Below, one piece after another: positions 1 to 7,407 of a DNA stretch of 13,481 nt (its first letter is position 1; the number at the start of each line of letters is the position of its first letter). The notes below the pieces were generated by a model. The model was not told the origin of the DNA. It did not search any database and worked only from the letters and a program-made list of their open reading frames with translations. The stretch is taken from assembly GCA_024276775.1 (NCBI GenBank), contig JAJRWO010000096.1, forward strand, positions 1 through 13,481, written 5' to 3'. The DNA is from Gammaproteobacteria bacterium (GTDB lineage Bacteria; Pseudomonadota; Gammaproteobacteria; Tenderiales; Tenderiaceae). A program made the translations under genes and the position numbers.

Positions 1-129
1 GGTGGGGTTGGGGTTTTCAGCCCGCAGGCGGGTGAATATTTCGACACGCTTGTGTATATTCATGAAGAGGGTATTGCTGTGGATACGAAAGCTAATGGTG
101 CCAGTTGCAAAGTGGCAGGGCAAGTATAA
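1..129 (+). CDS. 3' end of an unidentified protein gene (partial)
   Basis: Reading from base 1 in frame 1 gives 42 open codons ending in TAA at 127-129. The visible tail runs from GGVGVFSPQAGEYF to KANGASCKVAGQV and contains one cysteine seven residues before the end. It is hydrophilic, with no membrane segment. I do not recognise a family from so short a piece. It is called coding because the frame is open to the window edge, the composition is protein-like, and a possible hairpin/promoter follows the stop directly. The gene start lies outside the window. Confidence 0.5.
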   Translation, partial: GGVGVFSPQAGEYFDTLVYIHEEGIAVDTKANGASCKVAGQV

Positions 130-131
130 AC

Positions 132-161
132 TTACCCTTTTGTTATAGGGTAATTTATAAT
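132..161 (+). promoter_or_regulatory. Hairpin and candidate promoter before the membrane-protein gene
   Basis: A 7-bp inverted repeat, TTACCCT (132-138) with AGGGTAA (147-153), has an 8-base loop. It lies directly after the stop codon at 129 and is followed by a perfect TATAAT (156-161). The -35 match is poor (TTACCC at 132-137, 18-base spacer). There is no real T-run, so it would be a weak terminator. The TATAAT would place a transcript start near 168 and give about 75 bases of leader before the ATG at 244. The promoter reading is the more plausible of the two, but neither is certain. Confidence 0.35.
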
Positions 162-243
162 GCTGCTTGATGGTATTGGCGGTGTTCAGTGAAACGGGTG
201 TTGCCCTTCAATTTTTAAACCAAACCTAGGTTGTGACGTAAGT

Positions 244-897
244 ATGGAATCCAATAACAACGCTGATCAATATTCAGATCGCAAGTCTCGCCGTACCAGA
301 AAAGCTCGCCGTTCTCATAATAACCGCATGAAAATATGGGGTTTGACTGTTGTTTTGTTGTTGCTGATCATAATTTTGATTATTAGCCGTGCTTACAGTA
401 GTTCACAAGTCGATAAGCTCTCCAATCGGGTGAGTAGCATTCAACAACAGTTATTTGTTAAAGAAGAAGAAGTCGATGACCTCCGTTCGCAGTTGACACA
501 GTTAAAAGGTGAGCTGAAAGGATATGTAGAAGGGCGCATTCCCAGTGTGATGAGCTTGGTGCCAGACGAGGTTCTTGAGGTGAATAAAGATATTATCAAA
601 AATATCGTTTTTTCGGTAATCATGCAAAATGGCTCCAAGGTGTATGAATACAAGCTGGTAATGGAAAATCTGACCAAAGAAATTATAGTGCCTAAGTTCA
701 AACTGCTGATATTTGATAAATATGGTATTCAGATTGGTTTAGACCAGGTTCTGAAGGGTGAGGTGCTGGCCCCAGGTGAAAGCCGCTCCTACTCGTCAAA
801 GGTGGAATTTTTTATGAACAATGAACCCGTGTACTTTCAGGTTTTCAGTGAGGCTCCGCGCAGGCCAGCACTGCGTATACAAGACCATGTTGAATAA
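244..897 (+). CDS. Unrecognised single-pass membrane protein with coiled coil
   Basis: This 217-residue protein matches no family I can name. Visible in order: a very basic, Arg/Lys/Asn-rich N-terminal tail (1-30); one strongly hydrophobic helix (about 31-49, WGLTVVLLLLIIILIIS); a heptad-like, charged coiled coil (about 54-97); and a beta-rich domain (about 115-201). The last has alternating hydrophobic strands and a LAPGESRSYSS turn that recalls small Ig-like/FxLyD-type domains, which is inference only. The basic tail before the helix predicts the N terminus in the cytoplasm and the rest in the periplasm. There is no signal-peptidase site. The ATG at 244 has only a weak ribosome site; the next in-frame ATG (328) has none better and would remove the basic tail. 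The gene looks more AT-rich than the rnf genes. It ends 6 bases from the stop of the convergent glycosyltransferase gene. Coding status is fairly sure; function is unknown. Confidence 0.8.
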   Translation: MESNNNADQYSDRKSRRTRKARRSHNNRMKIWGLTVVLLLLIIILIISRAYSSSQVDKLSNRVSSIQQQLFVKEEEVDDLRSQLTQLKGELKGYVEGRIPSVMSLVPDEVLEVNKDIIKNIVFSVIMQNGSKVYEYKLVMENLTKEIIVPKFKLLIFDKYGIQIGLDQVLKGEVLAPGESRSYSSKVEFFMNNEPVYFQVFSEAPRRPALRIQDHVE

Positions 898-903
898 ACA
901 GGA

Positions 904-3330
904 TCATTGGTGTTGATTGTTGCACCACTGCTGCCACATATGGCGGTATTGCTGTTCCAGCAATTGCGTAAATTCCTCGCCGTTACATAGTTTGGATGCC
1001 TGCATTCGTGGGCGCAATTCCTGTCGTAAATTTTGTAACTGTTGAATATCCTGGCTAAGCGCCGTTGCCGCTGCGATGAATGTGGCTTCTGAGTTGGCAA
1101 TGCAGTTATTCAGGCCCAGGTTAGATAAAATACTTGCCCCCATCCGGGATGAATGTCGGTTGCCTGCCAGGCTAATAACAGGGACGCCCATCCATAAGGC
1201 GTGGCAACTGACGGTATGGCCATTCCAGGGGAAAGTGTCGAGAATAATGTCCACATCCGCATGGCCGGATAGATAGGTATCCAGGTCTTTCGCGGCGCTA
1301 AATTCGATGCGATCAGCGTTGATCCCATGAGCGACAAATAGCGTTTCAAAATGGATTCGTGTTGGTAGGTCATTGAGTGACAGACATTGGATTAGCATTT
1401 TTGAGTCAGGGACAGCCTTAAGCACTCCCGCCCAGCGTTTGATAACGTCTGCCCCTATCTTGGCCAAATTATTAAAGGACGCGAAGGTGATATAGCCGTT
1501 CTTGAGTGCCGGGGTGGGTGATACCGGTGGACAGTTTTTCGGCGCTTGGTAACAAAAAAATGTGTTCGGCATGCGGCACAGTTTTTCGCTGTAATAGGCA
1601 TCCATTTCCGGAGCCGGGTCACAGTAATTGTCAGTAATCAAATATTGAATAGATGCTAATCCAGTGGTATTGGGATAGCCAAGATAAGAGACTTGAACAG
1701 GCGCTGGCTGCATTGCAAACAGGGTCATGCGGTTATTGTCTGTGTGGCCTGCCAGATCAATCAATATATCAATTCGGTCATCAATAATCATTTGTGTCAC
1801 ATCGCTGTCGCTCAAACCGCAACAGTGACGCCAATGACTTGAACGTTGCTGCATTCGGCGGGTTGTTTGGTCAACGTTGAAGGTGTCGGAATAACAATAG
1901 ACTTCAAATGTGGTTTGATTATGGTGTGTCAGGATGGGTTCCAAAAAGAATGCGACAGAGTGACCACGGAAGTCCGGCGAAACATAACCGATGCGTAAGC
2001 GGCGTTCGGGTTCTGCTGTATTGTGATGTTTTTGTTGTTGGCCGTTGTCGGATCGATGTTTTTCAGACCAGTCAATATGTGCTTTAAATATTTCATCGCG
2101 TGAAAATTCCAGACTGTAGTTCATGGTGTATAACAATAAACTATGGGCGCCACTCAACTTGGGTTGCAGTTCAAGGCTGCGGCGATGATTGGCAAATGAC
2201 TGTTTAACTTTGCCTTGTAATAACAGAATTCGTGCCAGGTTGGAATACGTCTCAGCATCGTCAGGCCGGCCAATCAAGGCCTGTTTAAGTGCCTCTGTGG
2301 CAGCTTCAAGCCGACCCAGTTTACAGAGAGCATTGGCTAGATTGTTGTAAGCTTCAGGCGAGGCTGGGTTCAAAGACAGAGCGGTGTTTGCCGAGTTCAC
2401 CGCATCTTCATGCGCCCCCATCAGGCAGAGGATAATGGCCAGATTATTATGCGCACGCATATTGTCTGGGGCCAGCGCCAAGGCTTTTTGGTAATGTTTG
2501 AAGGCGCTGTTTAGCTCGCCTGTTTTTTCCTTAACGGCGGCCAGATCGATATGCGCTTCTACATAAGCTGGGTTGTGCGTTAAAGCCTGGCTATAGCACT
2601 GTCCTGCTTTGATGTATTCCTGGCGCAGAAAATATATTTTGCCTAGCTTGACAAGTGTGTTTGCATTGGCGGGATTTGCCTGCATTGCCCTGAGTAGATA
2701 AACTTCGGCGTCATTATTACGCTGGGTTTGTATTAAAAGTGTGGCAAGGCTTTCGAGTGCAGCAGCAAAGTCAGGTTGTTCTTTAATTGCTTGCCGATAG
2801 GCTTGCTCGGCTTTATCGAGGTGTCCCTGGTGTTGTAACAGAATGCCGAGATTGTGATGTGCATTGGGGTTGTCAGGTTGAATGCTTAAGGCATGGCGCA
2901 GGTTCTGTTCGGCTTCGATGGGCTTGTTCAGGCCTGCCTGTAGTGTTGCCAGGTTATTATAAGCCTGGGAAAATGCAGGGTCGAGTTTAATAGCTTGCTG
3001 ATAACTCCTTTCGGCTTTTTGTGGCTGTTGTCGCGAGGCCTGGGTTTTGGCAAGGTTGAAATAGCCTGCGGCAATGCGCGGCTGTAATTCAACAAAGGTT
3101 TGAAAGCATTTTTCGGCGTCGTTAAGGTCGCCAAGCTGGCCGTTGATGATGCCTAGCAGGCTCCATGCTTCGGCATTTTTTTTATGCTTTTTGCAGAGTT
3201 TAATGCACAGTTCTCTGGCTTCATGAATATGTCCCTGGTTGAGTGTTTGTTCTACCTTGGCAAGTACATTTTTTTTCACAGCTCGGGCCTGAGTTTGTTG
3301 TCTTGTTTTTTTATAAATTTGCTGGCACAA
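904..3330 (-). CDS. TPR-repeat GT41 glycosyltransferase (O-GlcNAc transferase/SPINDLY type)
   Basis: This 808-residue protein lacks a signal peptide or membrane helix, so it is probably cytosolic. Residues about 19-390 form ten to eleven TPR repeats of 34 residues, each with the usual G/A and P positions; these normally bind the protein substrate. Residues 444-808 form the GT41 catalytic region. Its marks are GYVSPDF at 448-454 with H457, DLAGHT at 525-530, PAPVQVSYLGYP at 542-553, FNNLAKI with K624 (matching by pattern the UDP-phosphate-binding lysine of human OGT), NGHT at 703-706 and SRMGASIL at 728-735. The family moves GlcNAc, fucose or glucose from a nucleotide sugar to Ser/Thr or Asn; the donor and target here cannot be read from sequence. 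H710 stands where I expect Asp/Glu. The start is a TTG overlapping the end of rnfE by 20 bases, with a weak AGAAAG ribosome site. GTG at residue 18 is an alternative start. The family is certain; start and substrate are not. Confidence 0.93.
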   Translation of the reverse strand: MCQQIYKKTRQQTQARAVKKNVLAKVEQTLNQGHIHEARELCIKLCKKHKKNAEAWSLLGIINGQLGDLNDAEKCFQTFVELQPRIAAGYFNLAKTQASRQQPQKAERSYQQAIKLDPAFSQAYNNLATLQAGLNKPIEAEQNLRHALSIQPDNPNAHHNLGILLQHQGHLDKAEQAYRQAIKEQPDFAAALESLATLLIQTQRNNDAEVYLLRAMQANPANANTLVKLGKIYFLRQEYIKAGQCYSQALTHNPAYVEAHIDLAAVKEKTGELNSAFKHYQKALALAPDNMRAHNNLAIILCLMGAHEDAVNSANTALSLNPASPEAYNNLANALCKLGRLEAATEALKQALIGRPDDAETYSNLARILLLQGKVKQSFANHRRSLELQPKLSGAHSLLLYTMNYSLEFSRDEIFKAHIDWSEKHRSDNGQQQKHHNTAEPERRLRIGYVSPDFRGHSVAFFLEPILTHHNQTTFEVYCYSDTFNVDQTTRRMQQRSSHWRHCCGLSDSDVTQMIIDDRIDILIDLAGHTDNNRMTLFAMQPAPVQVSYLGYPNTTGLASIQYLITDNYCDPAPEMDAYYSEKLCRMPNTFFCYQAPKNCPPVSPTPALKNGYITFASFNNLAKIGADVIKRWAGVLKAVPDSKMLIQCLSLNDLPTRIHFETLFVAHGINADRIEFSAAKDLDTYLSGHADVDIILDTFPWNGHTVSCHALWMGVPVISLAGNRHSSRMGASILSNLGLNNCIANSEATFIAAATALSQDIQQLQNLRQELRPRMQASKLCNGEEFTQLLEQQYRHMWQQWCNNQHQ

Positions 3331-4003
3331 GTTGACTTTCTATAGCGACTTCTTTTGTTGCTTTCTTCTTTTTCTGGATATCGATTATATTTTTTAGGGC
3401 GATCAGCAAACCCAAACCAATAAAAGCGCCCGGTGGCAGCATGGCAAGTAGAAAACCACGATAGTCCTCAATTAGGGTGATGGTGAGCATTCGGCCAACC
3501 TCACCAAACATCAGGTGAGCATCTGCCAGCAAGGTGCCCTGGCCAATGATTTCACGCATGGCTCCCAAAACCACAAGCACGGCAGTAAAACCAAGTCCCA
3601 TCATTAGGGCATCCAAAACAGCTTTGTCAGGTGTGGTCTTGGAGGCAAACGCCTCGGCACGGCCAAGAATGGCGCAGTTGGTGACAATCAGCGGCACAAA
3701 AATGCCAAGAATCATATACAGCTCATGGAAGTAGGCGTTCATGCTTAGTTCAATGGCTGTGACGACCGCGGCGATGATCATAACAAAAATTGGAATGCGT
3801 ACTTCCGGTTTAACGAGGTTGCGGATGAGCGAAACGATCAGACTGGAAAGCACTAAGGTCAGTGTTGTGGCAATGCCTAATCCCAGGCCGTTGACAGTGG
3901 TTGCTGTCACTGCCAATAGTGGACAAAGGCCGAGCACCTGAACCAGGGCGACATTGTTGGTCCACAAGCCTTCGCGGTTAATATCATGATAGGATTTTTC
4001 CAT
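3311..4003 (-). CDS. rnfE: RnfE, membrane subunit of the Rnf electron-transport complex
   Basis: The 230-residue protein has about six membrane helices and the usual length of RnfE/RsxE. Together with its paralogue RnfA it forms the core of the complex in opposed orientation. The two conserved half-helix cysteines are present: C27 in LGLCPLL and C110 in VTNCAIL. In solved Rnf/Nqr structures the equivalent cysteines of the A and E subunits hold a shared [2Fe-2S] cluster that carries electrons across the membrane. The C terminus is a basic tail (KKKKATK). I place the start at the ATG at 4003 rather than the in-frame ATG at 4063. It has an AGGAA site at 4013-4017 nine bases upstream, lies just 1 base after the rnfG stop, and begins MEKSYHDI as family members do. 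The longer form would overlap rnfG by 59 bases. The 3' end overlaps the glycosyltransferase start. Confidence 0.96.
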   Translation of the reverse strand: MEKSYHDINREGLWTNNVALVQVLGLCPLLAVTATTVNGLGLGIATTLTLVLSSLIVSLIRNLVKPEVRIPIFVMIIAAVVTAIELSMNAYFHELYMILGIFVPLIVTNCAILGRAEAFASKTTPDKAVLDALMMGLGFTAVLVVLGAMREIIGQGTLLADAHLMFGEVGRMLTITLIEDYRGFLLAMLPPGAFIGLGLLIALKNIIDIQKKKKATKEVAIESQLVPANL

Positions 4004-4004
4004 G

Positions 4005-4667
4005 TTATCGGGTTCCTGTTTTGTGGGGCGACTGGATTTCCCTGATGGCATCTGCCGGGGCAAATAACGCTTCTCTATTTAGAAAATAGAAGATTAGCGC
4101 TCTATGTACTGCCTTGACGACAGCCCTTGGCGTAATGGTAGCACCAGTGAATTGATCAATAACACCGCCGTCTTTTTTAACCTTCCAGCCTTGTGTGCCC
4201 GGGGCATTGAGTGAGTAACCATAAAACTGTTCTATCCAGGGTGAGCGTTCAACTTCGATGTCATCACCAAGGCCTGGGGTTTCCTTGTGGCTTAATACGC
4301 GTACGCCACCAATCTGTCCGGCCAAGTCCACCGCCACTAGCAATTTGATAGTACCGTTATAACCATCCGGGGCGTGTGCTGTCATGATAGCGGCCACGGG
4401 TTGGCTATTTTTTCGCGCCCGATAAATGGTGAGTCCTTGGTCACTGCCCAATAGTTGTTTGGAATGCACGACAATCTTGTCGCTGTAGATATCGTTATCA
4501 TAGGCTTTTGCGGGGACCATTTCATTAAGCGTCCGTAGCAGAAATGCCTTTTCGTTGGCGGCGATGCGATCCTTGGTGTTTTCATACGTGATGCCCACTA
4601 GCCCAGCGCCAAGCATGGCAAAGCTGCCAAGAATGGCTGCGGCAATCAGCATTTGCCTGCCTAACAC
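4005..4667 (-). CDS. rnfG: RnfG, covalent-FMN subunit of the Rnf complex
   Basis: The protein has 220 residues, with one N-terminal membrane helix (about 6-27) anchoring a periplasmic FMN-binding domain. The flavinylation motif is clear at 171-177 (DQFTGAT); T177 is the residue expected to carry FMN through a phosphoester bond, a link made by ApbE, which is not coded in this window. The conserved SHKETPGLGDDIE stretch (126-138) is also present. RnfG passes electrons along the periplasmic face between the RnfA/E cluster and RnfD. The called start is a GTG at 4667, 3 bases after the rnfD stop. An ATG six codons in (4652) is a real alternative: it loses five residues and does not affect the helix, but its GGCAGG site is only about 3 bases away. 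The 3' end is 1 base from the rnfE start, consistent with one transcript. Confidence 0.95.
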   Translation of the reverse strand: MLGRQMLIAAAILGSFAMLGAGLVGITYENTKDRIAANEKAFLLRTLNEMVPAKAYDNDIYSDKIVVHSKQLLGSDQGLTIYRARKNSQPVAAIMTAHAPDGYNGTIKLLVAVDLAGQIGGVRVLSHKETPGLGDDIEVERSPWIEQFYGYSLNAPGTQGWKVKKDGGVIDQFTGATITPRAVVKAVHRALIFYFLNREALFAPADAIREIQSPHKTGTR

Positions 4668-4670
4668 GGT

Positions 4671-5705
4671 CTATTTTCCGCCATGCCCAAACACCTGTGG
4701 TCGAGTGAAATGGTCGATGGTGGGAGCGGCCATGTTCATGAGTAACACGGCAAAGGCAATTGCATCGGGATAACCGCCCCAGTTACGGATGACATAGGTC
4801 AATATACCAACACCAATGCCGAAGTAAATTCTGCCCTTGGGGGTGGTGGCACAGCTCACCGGGTCAGTGGCGATAAAGAAGGCACCCAGAATGGCAGCAC
4901 CGCTGAATAGATGAAATAACGGTGAGCTATACGTGGCTGGGTTAATGATATAAAACAGCAGCGAGATCAAAGCCAGGCTGCCGAGCATGGCCGCGGGCAC
5001 ATGCCAGCTAATGATTTTTTTGTGGATCAACCATAGGCCGCCGGCCAAAAAAGCAATGTTGAGCCACTGCCAGCCAGTGCCCGCTATGCTGCCAAAAATG
5101 GGACGGGTGGTGATTTCCTGAATGGTTTGGTTGAGGCCTAAATTGGTTTTCAGCGCGTCGAGTGGCGTGGCCATGGTCAGTGCGTCAAGCCGGATGCCTG
5201 CGGGCAGGTGACCACTGAAGACATAGGCGAATGACTGGCTCAATGTCAGGTGTGCATCACTCAAAGACAGTGGTGCTGGCCAACGGGTCATTTCGAGTGG
5301 AAATGAGATCAACAGCATGACATAACCAATCATGGCTGGGTTGAAGGGATTAAACCCCAGTCCGCCATAAATATGTTTGGCGAAGATGATAGCAAAGGCG
5401 GTGCCGAGCAATATCAGCCACCAGGGTGCCAGTGGCGGTAAGGCCAGTCCCAGCAACAGGGCGGTCACCAAGGCGCTACCATCGCTTAGAAATATCTTCA
5501 CAGGTCGCTGCCGCAGGCGCAACATCAAGGCCTCGGTTGTCAGTGCGGTGACACTGGCCAGGAGGATATTGATGATGACTCCCCAGCCAAACAGCCAACT
5601 GAAAATCAGTATGCCTGGGATCAGGGCATATGCCACTTGCAGCATGACCTTGGTTACCGTTGATGGGCCGTGGAAGTGGGGTGAACTGGGGGTATTCAAC
5701 AGCAT
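4671..5705 (-). CDS. rnfD: RnfD, ion-translocating FMN membrane subunit
   Basis: The 344-residue polytopic protein has roughly eight to ten hydrophobic helices and belongs to the RnfD/NqrB family. RnfD is thought to be the main ion-path subunit and holds FMN covalently on the periplasmic side. The attachment site is visible at 174-182 (DALTMATPL), with T180 as the expected FMN-threonine. The conserved SDGSALVTALLLGLALPP (74-91), GGLGFNPFNPAM (114-125) and ATDPVSC motifs are intact. The ATG at 5705 follows the rnfC stop by 4 bases. Its ribosome site is poor because the upstream bases are an A-tract, so translation probably depends on coupling to rnfC. Length and motifs are normal for the family. 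Confidence 0.96.
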   Translation of the reverse strand: MLLNTPSSPHFHGPSTVTKVMLQVAYALIPGILIFSWLFGWGVIINILLASVTALTTEALMLRLRQRPVKIFLSDGSALVTALLLGLALPPLAPWWLILLGTAFAIIFAKHIYGGLGFNPFNPAMIGYVMLLISFPLEMTRWPAPLSLSDAHLTLSQSFAYVFSGHLPAGIRLDALTMATPLDALKTNLGLNQTIQEITTRPIFGSIAGTGWQWLNIAFLAGGLWLIHKKIISWHVPAAMLGSLALISLLFYIINPATYSSPLFHLFSGAAILGAFFIATDPVSCATTPKGRIYFGIGVGILTYVIRNWGGYPDAIAFAVLLMNMAAPTIDHFTRPQVFGHGGK

Positions 5706-5709
5706 AGCG

Positions 5710-7407
5710 TTATTTTTTTTCGTCCTTCTTGGCTGCGGGGCGGTCTGAGTTCGTTTTGACTGTTTTTTCAGTCATGGCTGCTTGCGCCTGGGCTCGACGG
5801 CTTGCGGCAATTTGCTCCGCCTTGGCACGCATCTCATCGGCCTTGTTGACCTGCTGCTGTTGCGACTCGCTCAGGTTATCGGTATTTTTTGGCGCGTTGC
5901 CTGGGTCAAATTTTTTGGTTTTGGCGCGTGCCATCGCCGCCTGAATAGCCTTTTTCTTGGCATTATCGCCTTGGGCGGCAGCCTTTTTCTTGGCCAGTCG
6001 GGCGGCTTTCTCGACGGCCTCGCGTTCGATACGTGATTGGCGAAACTCGTGCCGTTGGCGTGCTTGGTCGGCCTTTTCTTTTTCCCGTTCCTGGGCCCAA
6101 ATTTCAGTTTTGGCGTAACGATAAAAGTGTACCAGCGGGATGTTGCTAGGGCAGACGTAAGAGCAACAACCGCATTCAATACAGTCAAATAGATTGTATT
6201 CCTGAGCGCGATCAAATTCCTTGGCGCGGGCAAACCATTGTAATTGTTGTGGCAAAAGCGCCACCGGACAGACATCGGCGCAGGCACCGCAGCGGATGCA
6301 AGGCATGATATCTGACGGTGGCGTAACATTGGCTTTGGTGGCCGCCAGGATACAGTTGCTGGTCTTGACCACCGGAATGTCGATACTGTGCATAGCAAAG
6401 CCCATCATCGGCCCGCCCATGACAATGCGGTCAACATCATTGCGCAGGCCACCGCACTGATCCAGCAGGTGTCGCATCGGTGTGCCAAAGGGGACGTCCA
6501 GGTTACAGGGCTTGGCGACGCCATCTCCGGTAATGGTGACGATGCGAGAGACCAATGTTTTGCCCAGGTTGATGGCGTTGTGTATCGCTGCCGCCGTCGC
6601 GACGTTGTGAACCACAATACCGATCTGCACGGGCAGGCCGTTGCTGGGAACCTCTTTGTTTGTCAATACCTTGATCAGCTGTTTTTCACCCCCCTGGGGG
6701 TAAAGGGTGGGGACTTGAATCACTTCGAAGTCTTCATTTGCGCAGGCCTTGACCAGCGTAGCATAGGCCTCGGGCTTGTTGTCTTCAATGGCAATCAGCA
6801 CCTGTTTGGCTTGCAGGGCATGACGCATGATTTTTGCCCCCGCGATGATCTGTTCTGGTCGTTCGCGCATTAACATGTCATCGCAGCTAATATAGGGTTC
6901 GCATTCGACGCCGTTCAGAATCAGGGTGTCAATATTGACACCGGCTGGGTTGAGCTTGATATACGAGGGAAAGCCAGCACCACCGAGGCCGACAATCCCC
7001 GAGGTACGGATCAGGTTGCGTAAATGACTGACAGGCATTTCCGTATAAGGTAATGCTTCCGGAGTGGGTTCAATCCAGCGATCTTCGCCATCGGTTTTAA
7101 TGACGATGCAGATGGCACTGAATCCCGACGGATGCGGGATAGGCCGCTCTTCGATGGCGACGACGGTGCCAGAGCTGGAAGCGTGCACCGAGGCGCAAAC
7201 ATAACCTTCGGCGCGGGCAATTTTTTGTCCTTTCAGTACCTGATCGCCCACGGCGACAATGGGGACAGCCGATTCTCCAATGTGTTGATGCAGCGGTAAG
7301 ACCAGCTCTTTCGCCAGGGTTGCTGCCTGGATTGGTTGCTGGGTCGATATATGTTTGTTCTGCGGTGGATGGACTCCCCCCTTGAATGAAAATAGCTTGC
7401 GGATCAT
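5710..7407 (-). CDS. rnfC: RnfC, NADH-side FMN/iron-sulfur subunit
   Basis: The 565-residue peripheral, cytoplasmic subunit is expected to exchange electrons with NADH, in the RnfC/NuoF-like family. It has an N-terminal domain starting FSFKGGVHPP, a nucleotide/FMN-binding region with GLGGAGFPS (140-148), and a ferredoxin-like region with two [4Fe-4S] motifs, C370-C373-C376-C380 and C409-C412-C415-C419. From about residue 436 to the end runs a charged, Ala/Lys/Gln/Arg-rich, probably helical extension of about 130 residues. Such tails vary greatly in length among gammaproteobacterial RnfC/RsxC proteins. The ATG at 7407 overlaps the rnfB stop (ATGA) and has the best ribosome site in the operon, GGAGG at 7415-7419 with 7 bases of spacing. 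The gene ends in GAAAAAAAATAA, 4 bases before rnfD. Confidence 0.96.
   Translation of the reverse strand: MIRKLFSFKGGVHPPQNKHISTQQPIQAATLAKELVLPLHQHIGESAVPIVAVGDQVLKGQKIARAEGYVCASVHASSSGTVVAIEERPIPHPSGFSAICIVIKTDGEDRWIEPTPEALPYTEMPVSHLRNLIRTSGIVGLGGAGFPSYIKLNPAGVNIDTLILNGVECEPYISCDDMLMRERPEQIIAGAKIMRHALQAKQVLIAIEDNKPEAYATLVKACANEDFEVIQVPTLYPQGGEKQLIKVLTNKEVPSNGLPVQIGIVVHNVATAAAIHNAINLGKTLVSRIVTITGDGVAKPCNLDVPFGTPMRHLLDQCGGLRNDVDRIVMGGPMMGFAMHSIDIPVVKTSNCILAATKANVTPPSDIMPCIRCGACADVCPVALLPQQLQWFARAKEFDRAQEYNLFDCIECGCCSYVCPSNIPLVHFYRYAKTEIWAQEREKEKADQARQRHEFRQSRIEREAVEKAARLAKKKAAAQGDNAKKKAIQAAMARAKTKKFDPGNAPKNTDNLSESQQQQVNKADEMRAKAEQIAASRRAQAQAAMTEKTVKTNSDRPAAKKDEKK

Noticed and set aside
4004..4063. 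Longer N terminus for RnfE from the ATG at 4063
   Set aside because: It would overlap rnfG by 59 bases and add 20 polar residues absent from the family; the ATG at 4003 has a good AGGAA site.
5377..5748. 123-codon open frame on the + strand across the rnfD/rnfC junction
   Set aside because: It is antisense to two solid genes; the apparent peptide is Ala/Arg-rich shadow sequence.
6388..6873. 161-codon open frame on the + strand opposite rnfC
   Set aside because: It lies wholly within the well-supported rnfC gene on the other strand, has no ribosome site and no recognisable domain; it is a shadow of rnfC codon bias.
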